64,000 nucleotides of DNA from Bradyrhizobium sp. ORS 285 (GTDB lineage Bacteria; Pseudomonadota; Alphaproteobacteria; Rhizobiales; Xanthobacteraceae): NCBI RefSeq assembly GCF_900176205.1, contig NZ_LT859959.1:7615001-7679000 (forward strand), in the 5' to 3' direction. The stretch's first letter is position 1. The number at the start of each line of letters is the position of its first letter. The notes beneath the pieces are model-generated. The model made no database searches and was not told the DNA's origin. It saw nothing but the letters and a program-made list of their open reading frames with translations. Positions 19,460 through 28,600 of the stretch are shown one piece after another. A program made the translations under genes and the position numbers.

Positions 19460-19876
19460 CTAGCCCTCTTCCGGTGCCTCGCGATCAGCGATCTGCTCGA
19501 CCAGGTCGACGATGCTGCGGCGAAGCTTGGAGTCGTGGATCCGCGTGAATGCGCGGGTCAACGCCAGTCCTTCAGAGGTTGCCAGGAAATCAGACACATA
19601 GGCCGGAGAGGCGCCCTCGCCGAAAGCTTCACCATTGGTCCCACCACTCGGGACGCCTTCGAACAGGAACGAGACAGGGACCTGCAGGACTTCTGAGATC
19701 TGCTGGATCCGGCTGGCGCCGACTCGATTGGTGCCTTTTTCGTACTTCTGTATCTGCTGGAACGTGAGTCCGAGAGCCTCACCAAGTTTTTCCTGGCTCA
19801 TGCCCAACATGATACGGCGCATCCGCACCCGGCTGCCGACATGCTTGTCAACAGGGTTGGGCGCTTTCGTCGACAT
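19460..19876 (-). CDS. XRE-family regulator, PraR/PhrR-like
   Basis: A 138-residue DNA-binding protein. A Cro/CI helix-turn-helix spans residues about 15-72 (MRRIMLGMSQEKLGEALG, then FQQIQKYEKGTNRV and ISEVLQVPVSFLFEG), followed by a helical C-terminus (SEGLALTRAFTRIHDSKLRRSIVDLVEQI). This arrangement matches the widely conserved rhizobial PraR/PhrR type, known in Azorhizobium and Rhizobium for control of symbiosis-related or stress genes; the exact orthology is my inference. AAGGAG lies just before ATG 19876. It lies beside lnt, its usual place. Confidence 0.8.
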   Translation of the reverse strand: MSTKAPNPVDKHVGSRVRMRRIMLGMSQEKLGEALGLTFQQIQKYEKGTNRVGASRIQQISEVLQVPVSFLFEGVPSGGTNGEAFGEGASPAYVSDFLATSEGLALTRAFTRIHDSKLRRSIVDLVEQIADREAPEEG

Positions 19877-19917
19877 CTCTCAACTCCTTGAATCAGGGCC
19901 TCGGAACGAGGCGATCG

Positions 19918-19946
19918 CAGTATGCCTCAGGCGCTCACACCGTCAA
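19918..19946 (-). promoter_or_regulatory. candidate promoter of the PraR-like gene
   Basis: On the minus strand TTGACG (19941-19946) and ATACTG (19918-19923) are 17 bases apart, about 42 bases before the start codon. Further upstream two TTGACA boxes occur near 20045-20070 in an AT-rich stretch, so a second promoter is possible. The lnt-regulator gap (19877-20110) holds no other gene. Confidence 0.45.
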
Positions 19947-20110
19947 TTTCTGCTCGCATGTCGTACTAACGATGGACGGTCGAGCAGCGAACTGAGCGGA
20001 TCATGCTGCCGCGCGAGAATGCGAATTGCAGCAGCTATCTGTCAACACTTGGGGTTTTGGATGTCAAAAAAAATCTTACGCACCCGGAAAGAATTCAGAT
20101 CTTGCTGCCG

Positions 20111-21721
20111 TCAGGGAAGCTTTTGAGCAACACGTCTGCGAACGACCGTGCTCAGGGCGAGCACTAACAGAATGGCCACAGGGATATCGCCAAATCTCGC
20201 ATAAATAGAGGGCTGCAGCGCAACAGGCAGCGCGTAATCCAGCACGCCTTCCGCGCCGAGAGATAGTTGCGCGACGATGCGGCCGACAGGATCGATCACT
20301 GCGGAGATGCCCGTGTTCGCTGATCGAACTAATGGAAGTCCCTGTTCGATCGCGCGCCACTGCGCCTGCTGCAGATGCTGATGAGGACCAGTCGATATGC
20401 CGAACCAGCCGTCATTTGTGAGATTAACAATCCAGCCCGGTCGCTCCTCGTGCGGCACACTATCACTCGGAAAGATGGCCTCGTAGCAGATCAAAGGAAG
20501 AACACGCGGTGCGTGTGGCACGTCCAGGTTGCGTCGCATGGTGCCTGCAATGAAGCCGCCCTGCACGCGCGTCAGCTGCTCCAGCCCGATCCGCTCGAGA
20601 AGATTCTGGAACGGCAGGAACTCGCCGAACGGCACCAGATGAAGCTTGTCGTAGACCGAGAGCACGGTGCCGTCGTGGTCGATCACATAGATCGAATTGT
20701 AGGCACGGGTGATCGGCGTGGTCCGCGGGCCGTCCGGGGCGCGCACTGAACCGGTGATCAGCACCGTCCCGGGCGATAGCAGGTCGGCGATCTGGCCCAT
20801 GGCGTCGGCTTCGCGGGTCAGGAAGAACGGAAATGCCGATTCAGGCCAGATCAGGACATTGGTATCGCGCACGCCGGTCGCCTTCGGCCCCGTGGCGCGG
20901 TCGGACAGCGCCAGATAGTGCCGCATGACCTCGGCCTTGGCGCCGTAGTTGAATTTGACGTCCTGCTGCAGGTTGGGCTGCATGATCCGCAGCTTGAGAT
21001 CGGGGACGAAGGCGGTCGGGTGCTGGCCCAGCCGGATGGCGCCGAACACGCCCATCACGATCAGCAGCGCGCCGGCTGCGGCCGGAACCTGCCAACGCTG
21101 GCGCCAGCTCTTGCCGTCGATCAGCACCGCGGGGCTGGCGAAAATCGCGATGGTGAGGAACGTCATGCCCCAGATGCCGATCAGCGACGCCGATTGCGCC
21201 AGCGCGAGCGGCTGCGACAGGGCGTAGCCGAAGGTGTTCCAGGGAAAGCCGGTCAGCGCGTGGCCGCGCAACCATTCGCTCGCGGTCAGACAGGCCGCCA
21301 GCGCCAGGATCCGGCTGGAGTCGCGAGTCCAGAGCAGGCGCGCCAGCGCAAAGCCCAATGCCGGGAACAGCGAGAGATAGGCGGGCAGCCCGAGCACCGC
21401 GAACGGCATCAGCCAGGCGAAGGTGTCGGCGTCGACCAGGAACGCGTTGCCGATCCAGTACAGGCCGGGCACGAAATAGCCCATGCCGAAGCAGAAGCCG
21501 GTCAAGGCCGCTGCCGGGATGCCGCGCCGCCGTCCCGCCGCCGCGCCGTCGATCAGCCAAACCATTACGGGAAAGGTGACGGCGAGCACCGGCCACGCAT
21601 TGGACGGGGCCATCGCCAGCGCGGAGACGGCGCCGGCGGCGAGCGCGATCGCCGCGCGCCTCCAACCCCAGGCCAGAACGACGCTGGCGGCGAGGTCGCG
21701 CATCATCGTGGTGCGGATCAC
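20111..21721 (-). CDS. lnt: apolipoprotein N-acyltransferase
   Basis: A 536-residue inner-membrane enzyme that adds the third acyl chain to lipoproteins. Hydrophobic segments fill residues about 15-215, followed by a periplasmic carbon-nitrogen hydrolase domain. The catalytic Glu (IWPESAFP), Lys (VYDKLHLVPFGEF) and Cys (LICYEAIFP) are all present, and a final membrane helix lies near the C-terminus. It overlaps the upstream CBS/CorC gene by 4 bases, so the two are coupled. Confidence 0.95.
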   Translation of the reverse strand: MIRTTMMRDLAASVVLAWGWRRAAIALAAGAVSALAMAPSNAWPVLAVTFPVMVWLIDGAAAGRRRGIPAAALTGFCFGMGYFVPGLYWIGNAFLVDADTFAWLMPFAVLGLPAYLSLFPALGFALARLLWTRDSSRILALAACLTASEWLRGHALTGFPWNTFGYALSQPLALAQSASLIGIWGMTFLTIAIFASPAVLIDGKSWRQRWQVPAAAGALLIVMGVFGAIRLGQHPTAFVPDLKLRIMQPNLQQDVKFNYGAKAEVMRHYLALSDRATGPKATGVRDTNVLIWPESAFPFFLTREADAMGQIADLLSPGTVLITGSVRAPDGPRTTPITRAYNSIYVIDHDGTVLSVYDKLHLVPFGEFLPFQNLLERIGLEQLTRVQGGFIAGTMRRNLDVPHAPRVLPLICYEAIFPSDSVPHEERPGWIVNLTNDGWFGISTGPHQHLQQAQWRAIEQGLPLVRSANTGISAVIDPVGRIVAQLSLGAEGVLDYALPVALQPSIYARFGDIPVAILLVLALSTVVRRRVAQKLP

Positions 21722-22890
21722 TGTGAGCTTGCTCCGTCGCCTTTTGCGCCGTCGCCTTGGGGCGGGCTGCTGTCGTCATTGCTGGGCGCCGGGCTGGCAT
21801 CGGCCGGCCGCGATGGCTCCGACGGCGTGCCCGTCTCGGACAACGCCTCGCGGCGCCGGCTCTCGCGCGGCGGCCGCGGCACCGGCCGCTCCTTGCGCGG
21901 CGCGATCCGCAGGCGCTTGACCCGGCGCGGATCGGCGTCGAGCACCTCGACCTCGAAGTTGCCGGGGCCGGAGATCAGCTCACCGCGCACCGGCAGCCGG
22001 CCGACATGGTTGACGAGATAGCCGCCGAGCGTCTCGACGCCCTCGCCGGCCTCGCCGGTCACGAACTCCTCGCCGATCACCCGGCGCACGTCGTCGAGGC
22101 TGGCGCGGGCATCCGCAATGAAGGCGTTGTCGGCCTGGCGCATGATCGCCGGCGGCTCGTCGCTGTCATGTTCGTCGTCGATCTCGCCGACGATCTGCTC
22201 GACGATGTCCTCGATCGAGACCAGCCCGTCGGTGCCGCCATATTCGTCGACCACCAGCGCAAGATGAATGCGCGAGGCCTGCATCTGCGCCAGCAGGTCG
22301 ATCGCGCGCATCGACGGCGGCACGTACAGCAGCTTGCGGATGATATTGGCCTCGAACAGCGGCATCGACAGCTCGACGCTCTTCAGGTCGAGCCCGGCGG
22401 GCAGCGGCTTCTTGCGCCGGGCCTTTGCATCATCGGAGATGCGCGCCTGCGCCGTCATGTAAGCGAGCAGGTCGCGGATGTGCACCATGCCCTCGGGGTC
22501 GTCGAGCGTGTCGTTGTAGACGACGAGCCGTGAATGCGACGCGCTCTCGAACAGGCTCATCAGTTCGCCGAGCGTGATGTCGCGCCGGACGGCGACGATG
22601 TCGGCGCGATGCACCATGACGTCGGCGATGCGCCGCTCGTGCAGGTCGAGGATGTTGCGCAGGAGCGTGCGCTCGACCGCGGAGAAGCCGATGTCGTCAG
22701 GCGTCGAGGCATCGAGCACGACCTGCAAATCGTCGCGGACGGAGCCGCCGCCCTTCCAGCCGAACAGATTGCGCAGCGCGCGCAGCAGCCAGCTCTCGCT
22801 CGGCGAGCGGCCGAGCTCGGACGGCGGCACGACAGCCGGAAGGTTGCGCGTGTTGCGCGGATTGTCGTGGATGGGCTCGGAATCGGCCAT
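21718..22890 (-). CDS. CBS-pair and transporter-associated domain protein, CorC/hemolysin family
   Basis: About 390 residues. ATG 22890 is preferred to a TTG two codons upstream. Two CBS domains (about 90-240, with MVHRADIVAV and LVVDEYGGTDGLVSIEDIVEQIVGE split across them) precede a CorC/HlyC C-terminal domain (about 255-335). The tail is Pro/Ser-rich and disordered. There is no membrane domain, so it resembles CorC, linked to Mg/Co efflux, rather than full-length HlyC membrane relatives. It lies 3 bases after ybeY and overlaps lnt by 4 bases, the conserved ybeZ-ybeY-corC-lnt order. Confidence 0.9.
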   Translation of the reverse strand: MADSEPIHDNPRNTRNLPAVVPPSELGRSPSESWLLRALRNLFGWKGGGSVRDDLQVVLDASTPDDIGFSAVERTLLRNILDLHERRIADVMVHRADIVAVRRDITLGELMSLFESASHSRLVVYNDTLDDPEGMVHIRDLLAYMTAQARISDDAKARRKKPLPAGLDLKSVELSMPLFEANIIRKLLYVPPSMRAIDLLAQMQASRIHLALVVDEYGGTDGLVSIEDIVEQIVGEIDDEHDSDEPPAIMRQADNAFIADARASLDDVRRVIGEEFVTGEAGEGVETLGGYLVNHVGRLPVRGELISGPGNFEVEVLDADPRRVKRLRIAPRKERPVPRPPRESRRREALSETGTPSEPSRPADASPAPSNDDSSPPQGDGAKGDGASSQ

Positions 22891-22892
22891 GG

Positions 22893-23402
22893 TCAATTGA
22901 TCCGTTCCCGGTCGGCATAGGGATCGGGGATGCCGAGATGGGCCAGGATCTCGGTCTCCAACGCCTCCATCTCCTCGGCCTCGTCGTCGGTCTCGTGATC
23001 GTAGCCGATCAGATGCAGGAAGCCGTGCACGGTGAGATGGCTGAGATGATGCTCGAACGGCTTCTGCTCGTCGTCGGCCTCGCGCCGCATCGTCTCATAG
23101 GCAATGGCAATGTCACCGAGCATGCGCGGCGCGTCGTCCTCGCTTCGCAGGCCGGTCGGCTGCAGCGCCGGAAACGACAGCACGTTGGTTGGCTTGTCGA
23201 TGCCGCGCCAGTTGCTGTTCAGCGTACGGATGCCCCGGTCATCGGTGAGCATGACCGCGATTTCGGCGTCGCCGACATCGGCCTCGACCATCTCGGCGGC
23301 GGCGAGGATGGCGCGTTGTATGACGTCTTCGGCGTCGGGCTGGTCCTGCCAGCAATCGGCGGCGACAATGACCTCGGTAATGGGAATGGGACTTTGTGGC
23401 AT
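22893..23402 (-). CDS. ybeY: rRNA maturation endoribonuclease YbeY
   Basis: A 169-residue zinc-dependent RNase involved in 16S rRNA 3'-end maturation and ribosome quality control. The zinc site HGFLHLIGYDH (three histidines) lies near residue 130, and the conserved Arg in RTLNSNWRGIDKPTNVLSF is present. It lies between phoH and the CorC-type gene, its usual partners. Confidence 0.95.
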   Translation of the reverse strand: MPQSPIPITEVIVAADCWQDQPDAEDVIQRAILAAAEMVEADVGDAEIAVMLTDDRGIRTLNSNWRGIDKPTNVLSFPALQPTGLRSEDDAPRMLGDIAIAYETMRREADDEQKPFEHHLSHLTVHGFLHLIGYDHETDDEAEEMEALETEILAHLGIPDPYADRERIN

Positions 23403-23464
23403 CCTGATCGATATCTGTGCGGATGGCGCTTCACGACGCGCGCATCGGCGTGTGTGCTCTCGCG

Positions 23465-24502
23465 TCAGCGGGCTTTCGGGCCCTCATAGGCGGCAACGAT
23501 GCGCGCCACCAATTCGTGGCGGATGACGTCCTCGCCGGTGAACCTGACCTGCGCGATCCCCTCGACACCGTCGAGCAGGCGTGCGGCTTCGGCGAGCCCG
23601 GAGGTCTGGCCATTCGGCAGATCGACCTGTGAGGGATCGCCGGTGATGATCATGCGGCTGTTCTCGCCCAGACGCGTCAGGAACATCTTCATCTGCATCG
23701 ATGTCGTGTTCTGCGCCTCGTCGAGAATGATCGCGGCGTTGGTCAGGGTGCGGCCGCGCATGAAGGCGAGCGGCGCGATCTCGATCTCGTTGGCCTGCAG
23801 CGCGCGCTCGACGACGCGCGCATCCATCAGGTCGTACAGTGCGTCGTAGATCGGGCGCAGGTAGGGATCGACCTTCTCGCGGAGATCGCCGGGCAGGAAA
23901 CCGAGCCGCTCGCCGGCCTCGACTGCAGGGCGCGACAGGATGATGCGATCGACTTCCTTGCGCTCGAACAGCTGCGCGGCATGCGCGACCGCGAGCCAGG
24001 TCTTGCCGGTGCCGGCCGGGCCGATGCCGAATACCAGCTCGTGGCGCTTCAGCGCGCGGATGTAGGAATCCTGCGCGGCGGTGCGGGCGCGCACCGGGCG
24101 CTTGCGCAGATTGATGCTCTCGAACGCGTTCTTCGCATTCTTGGCGTCGAACTCGAACAGCGAACCTTGCGCGACCACGGCGCGGATCGCGCCTTCGACG
24201 TCGCCCTGCGACAGGTCCATGCCCTTCACCGCCTGCGCGTACAGCGATTCCAGCACGCGGCGCGCGGCGTCGCAGCCGTCGCGGCTGCCGCCAATGGTGA
24301 TGTGGTTGCCGCGGGAATCGACGACGACGCCGAGGCGGCGCTCGAGCAGCGCGAGGTTCTGGCCGTACGGGCCGACCAGGGCGGAAGCGGCGCGGTTGTC
24401 GTCGAAATCGATGACGACCTGGGTTTCAGGGGGCATGGACATGTCGCGGTCGAACTTGCGGCTGGGAGCGAGGGAAGATGAATCCGATGCGCTCTTGGGC
24501 AA
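23465..24502 (-). CDS. PhoH family ATPase (YbeZ)
   Basis: About 345 residues. The start is uncertain: TTG 24502 lies 4 bases after the miaB stop and gives an N-terminus usual for rhizobia, while ATG 24442 would shorten it by 20 residues. A KH-like region (about 30-90) precedes the PhoH ATPase domain with Walker A GPAGTGKTWLA and Walker B IILDEAQN, plus the ITGDPSQVDLP motif. PhoH/YbeZ works with YbeY in rRNA processing, and the two genes are adjacent here. Confidence 0.92.
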   Translation of the reverse strand: MPKSASDSSSLAPSRKFDRDMSMPPETQVVIDFDDNRAASALVGPYGQNLALLERRLGVVVDSRGNHITIGGSRDGCDAARRVLESLYAQAVKGMDLSQGDVEGAIRAVVAQGSLFEFDAKNAKNAFESINLRKRPVRARTAAQDSYIRALKRHELVFGIGPAGTGKTWLAVAHAAQLFERKEVDRIILSRPAVEAGERLGFLPGDLREKVDPYLRPIYDALYDLMDARVVERALQANEIEIAPLAFMRGRTLTNAAIILDEAQNTTSMQMKMFLTRLGENSRMIITGDPSQVDLPNGQTSGLAEAARLLDGVEGIAQVRFTGEDVIRHELVARIVAAYEGPKAR

Positions 24503-24506
24503 GTGC

Positions 24507-25907
<1,401 letters not shown>

Positions 25908-25961
25908 GAAACCTTGCATGCGGTCGGGAGCGCCAATCTCGGCGCCGCGCTCAGATATAGG

Positions 25962-26681
25962 CTAGACCGCCGAAAATCCAGCGAGCGGGGCGGTTTTCTC
26001 GCCAAGCTGGCCCAGAATCGCTGGCAATTGCCGCATGTCGTCGAAAACCAGCGTGGCTCCGGCCTGGCGCAGGCTGTCGGCATAGCGCGGCCGGCAATGG
26101 CTGCCGCCGTGGAACCCGAGCACGGTCATGCCGGCCGCAAGACCGCCCCGAATACCGGCGATGCTGTCCTCGACGACGACGCAGGCGGCCGGCCGCGCGT
26201 TCATCTGGGCGGCCGCGAACAGGAACAGGTCCGGCGCCGGCTTGCCGTTCTCGACCTGCGACGACGAGAAGATGTGCGGCGCCAGCCGGTCATACAGCCG
26301 GGTTGCGCCGAGGCTCACGCGCATGCGCTGGTGCGAGCCGGAGGAGGCGACGCAGACCGGCAGGTCGAGCGCGTCGAGTGCGTCCGAAATCCCCGCGACG
26401 GGGCGCAACTCCTGCTCGAACGTTCGGAACAGCCGCTCCTGCAACCTCGCATTGAAATCATCGGGCAGGCTGCGGCCGAGCTCGGCCTCGACCTCCATGG
26501 TCGCCTGTTTCGACGAGCGGCCGAGAAACCGGTCGAACACCTCGGTGGCGGTGATCGGATAGCCGCACAGGCTGAGCACGTCGGCATGCGCCTGACAGGA
26601 GATCACCTCACTGTCGACCAGCACGCCGTCGCAATCGAAAATGACGAGATCGAGCGGGGAAGCCTGTGCTGCGTCAGCCAT
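25962..26681 (-). CDS. HAD-superfamily hydrolase, phosphatase/mutase-like
   Basis: A 239-residue protein with the four HAD motifs: FDCDGVLVDSE (nucleophile Asp and acid/base Asp), VASSGSHQRM (Ser), KPAPDLFLFAA (Lys) and VVEDSIAGIRG (Asp). The helical cap inserted after motif 1 puts it in the phosphoglycolate phosphatase/beta-phosphoglucomutase group. The exact substrate is not readable. Its start overlaps the fur stop by 8 bases. Confidence 0.88.
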   Translation of the reverse strand: MADAAQASPLDLVIFDCDGVLVDSEVISCQAHADVLSLCGYPITATEVFDRFLGRSSKQATMEVEAELGRSLPDDFNARLQERLFRTFEQELRPVAGISDALDALDLPVCVASSGSHQRMRVSLGATRLYDRLAPHIFSSSQVENGKPAPDLFLFAAAQMNARPAACVVVEDSIAGIRGGLAAGMTVLGFHGGSHCRPRYADSLRQAGATLVFDDMRQLPAILGQLGEKTAPLAGFSAV

Positions 26682-27126
26682 TCGTCTCTTCGTCGAGCGG
26701 CACGCAATACAGCTCCAGGCGATGGTCGACCAGCTTGTAGCCGAGTTTGCGGGCGATCTCCGCCTGCAGCTTCTCGATTTCCTCGGAGGTGAATTCGATC
26801 ACCTTGCCGTCGCGCAGATTGATCAGATGATCGTGATGGCTGTCACGCATCTGCTCGTAGCGGGCGCGGCCTTCGCGGAAATCGTGGCGCTCGATGATGC
26901 CGGCGTCCTCGAACAGCTTCACGGTGCGATACACCGTGGAGATCGAGATCTTGTCGTCGACAGCGACGCAGCGCCGATACAATTCCTCGACGTCGGGATG
27001 GTCGGAGGCTTCTGCGAGCACGCGGGCGATGACCCGGCGCTGCTCGGTCATGCGCATGCCGGTGGCGGCACAGCGGGCCTCGATGCCGGTGGAACTGAGC
27101 GCTGGCGTTGTTTTCAAGGAGGTCAT
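26674..27126 (-). CDS. fur: Fur-family metalloregulator, Fur/Mur type
   Basis: A 150-residue DNA-binding metal sensor. ATG 27126 is preferred because GAGAGA lies just upstream; an in-frame TTG at 27162 would add 12 residues. The winged helix includes MRMTEQRRVIARVL, DHPDVEELYRR and ISISTVYRTVKLFEDAG. The regulatory histidines are in DSHHDHLINL. Both CxxC structural zinc motifs of E. coli Fur are absent, as in rhizobial Fur/Mur proteins that respond to manganese. It is not Irr, which lacks this pattern. A HAD gene overlaps its 3' end. Confidence 0.9.
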   Translation of the reverse strand: MTSLKTTPALSSTGIEARCAATGMRMTEQRRVIARVLAEASDHPDVEELYRRCVAVDDKISISTVYRTVKLFEDAGIIERHDFREGRARYEQMRDSHHDHLINLRDGKVIEFTSEEIEKLQAEIARKLGYKLVDHRLELYCVPLDEETNG

Positions 27127-27169
27127 CGTCTCTCGCCTCAAGGATGCGCTTTCTGCCACCAAGCGCAGG

Positions 27170-27652
27170 TTACGACAAGTCCCGGCGCATCAGAAGCGCG
27201 TTCAACTGTTCCCCGCCGGGCTGAAGGTAATAGCGTTCCCGCCGGCCGACGGTCGCAAATCCGGCACGTTCATAGAGTCGCCGGGCCGGCTGGTTGTTTT
27301 CCTCGACCTCGAGAAAAACCGTCCGGACTCCGCGACCTGCAAGATGCCCCAGATGCGTCAGCAACAAATCACGAGAGAGGCCGCGACCGCGCTGATTTGG
27401 GTCAAGTGCGACCGACAAAATCTCCGCTTCGTCGGCGCCGATGCGTGAGACGATGAAGCCGATGAGTTTGCGACCGAGTTGCAAGCGATGGATGAGCGTG
27501 TTGCGCTCGACGAGCATGGTCTCGAACTCGCCCTCGCCCCAGCCGCGGTGAAACGAGGCGGCGTGGATCTGCGCGAGACGAGCAGCGTCGCGCGGCGTGG
27601 CAGCCTCGATCGAGGGTTTGGGGCGGCTGAGCCACCGGAAGAACATGTTCAT
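27170..27652 (-). CDS. rimI: ribosomal-protein-alanine N-acetyltransferase RimI-like
   Basis: A 160-residue GNAT protein. The start at 27652 overlaps the tsaB stop (TGATG), so it is translationally coupled. The acetyl-CoA site is ALDPNQRGRGLSRDLL near residue 90, followed by VFLEVEENNQPARRLYERAGF, the RimI-like helix. RimI acetylates the N-terminus of ribosomal protein S18 in E. coli. The tsaB-rimI pairing supports this call; broader protein acetylation is possible. Confidence 0.88.
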   Translation of the reverse strand: MNMFFRWLSRPKPSIEAATPRDAARLAQIHAASFHRGWGEGEFETMLVERNTLIHRLQLGRKLIGFIVSRIGADEAEILSVALDPNQRGRGLSRDLLLTHLGHLAGRGVRTVFLEVEENNQPARRLYERAGFATVGRRERYYLQPGGEQLNALLMRRDLS

Positions 27653-28350
27653 CAGGAGACGGCCGTCTGCACCGGATTTAGCATGGCGCCCGCGGGCGGC
27701 TTGACGTCGGGCGCGCGCAGATAGAACGGCCGCGCCGGCGCGTGCGCGGGATCCGCCGCCGCGCCCAGCCAGGCGACCCACGCGATATCCGGACCGGGCT
27801 GGGTATCAACCGCGACTGGCGCTGCATCCTCATGCGGCCAGCGCTCAGCGAGAATCGCCGCGGCATTGCCGACCAGATGCGGCGCGCCGAACCGTGCGGC
27901 GGCGAGCACGTCGTCGATCGACGCAACCTGGGGCGCGGCCAGCTCCTCGCCGCTGCCGCTCACGACCTGATAGTAGAGATGATCGTGCCGGGCATCGATC
28001 GCCGAGATCACCGGGTGATTGTGGTCCTCGCTGACAACCGGTGCGGCATAGGCGGACAGTGTGGTGACGCCGACCACCGGCTTGTGGGCGGCAAGCGCAA
28101 TGCCGCGCGCGGCAGAGAGCCCGACGCGCAGTCCCGTGAAACTCCCGGGGCCGGTCGTGACCGCGATGCGGTCGAGATCGGCGAAGCCGATGCCGGATTG
28201 CTGCATCACGCGCGCGAGCAGCGGCATCAACGCCTCGGCATGGCCGCGCTTCATGAGCAAGGTTTCGTGGGCGATCATCTCGGCCGAATCAGTATTGAGA
28301 ACGCCGGCGGCGCAATGGTCGAGGGCAGTATCGATGGCGAGGATCAACAT
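27652..28350 (-). CDS. tsaB: tRNA threonylcarbamoyladenosine biosynthesis protein TsaB
   Basis: A 232-residue ASKHA-fold protein that partners TsaD in making t6A37 of tRNA. The N-terminal phosphate loop region MLILAIDTALDHCAAGV and the signature TGPGSFTGLRVGLSAARGIA are present, and the catalytic zinc-binding residues of TsaD are absent, as expected for TsaB. It heads the tsaB-rimI-fur-HAD run on the minus strand. The 250-base gap to the divergent chemoreceptor gene is AT-richer near 28440-28500 and probably holds both promoters. Confidence 0.93.
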   Translation of the reverse strand: MLILAIDTALDHCAAGVLNTDSAEMIAHETLLMKRGHAEALMPLLARVMQQSGIGFADLDRIAVTTGPGSFTGLRVGLSAARGIALAAHKPVVGVTTLSAYAAPVVSEDHNHPVISAIDARHDHLYYQVVSGSGEELAAPQVASIDDVLAAARFGAPHLVGNAAAILAERWPHEDAAPVAVDTQPGPDIAWVAWLGAAADPAHAPARPFYLRAPDVKPPAGAMLNPVQTAVS

Positions 28351-28600
28351 CCGTGGGGTTCGCAGTGAGGGAGCGCCGAATACCTTTTTGGGTACTTTGA
28401 TGAAGTCGGTTGCCGTCTTCTTACATCCTGATCAGGAAAAACGCATCAGGCGGCAATCACCGGGCAGGTAAACTACTGAATTTCCGATTATTTAACCAAA
28501 TCTTTCCGGGCGCGTGGGAGTTGTCCCCCGCAAACATCGTTCCGGCTGGCGCCCCTCGCGGAGCAAGGCGCCGCCCCATATCCCGGAAAGAGGATCCTCC

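Noticed and set aside
26674..27126. Irr, the haem-responsive Fur relative
   Set aside because: The DHPDVEELYRR and HHDHL pattern and the spacing match Fur/Mur; the Irr haem-binding motif is absent.
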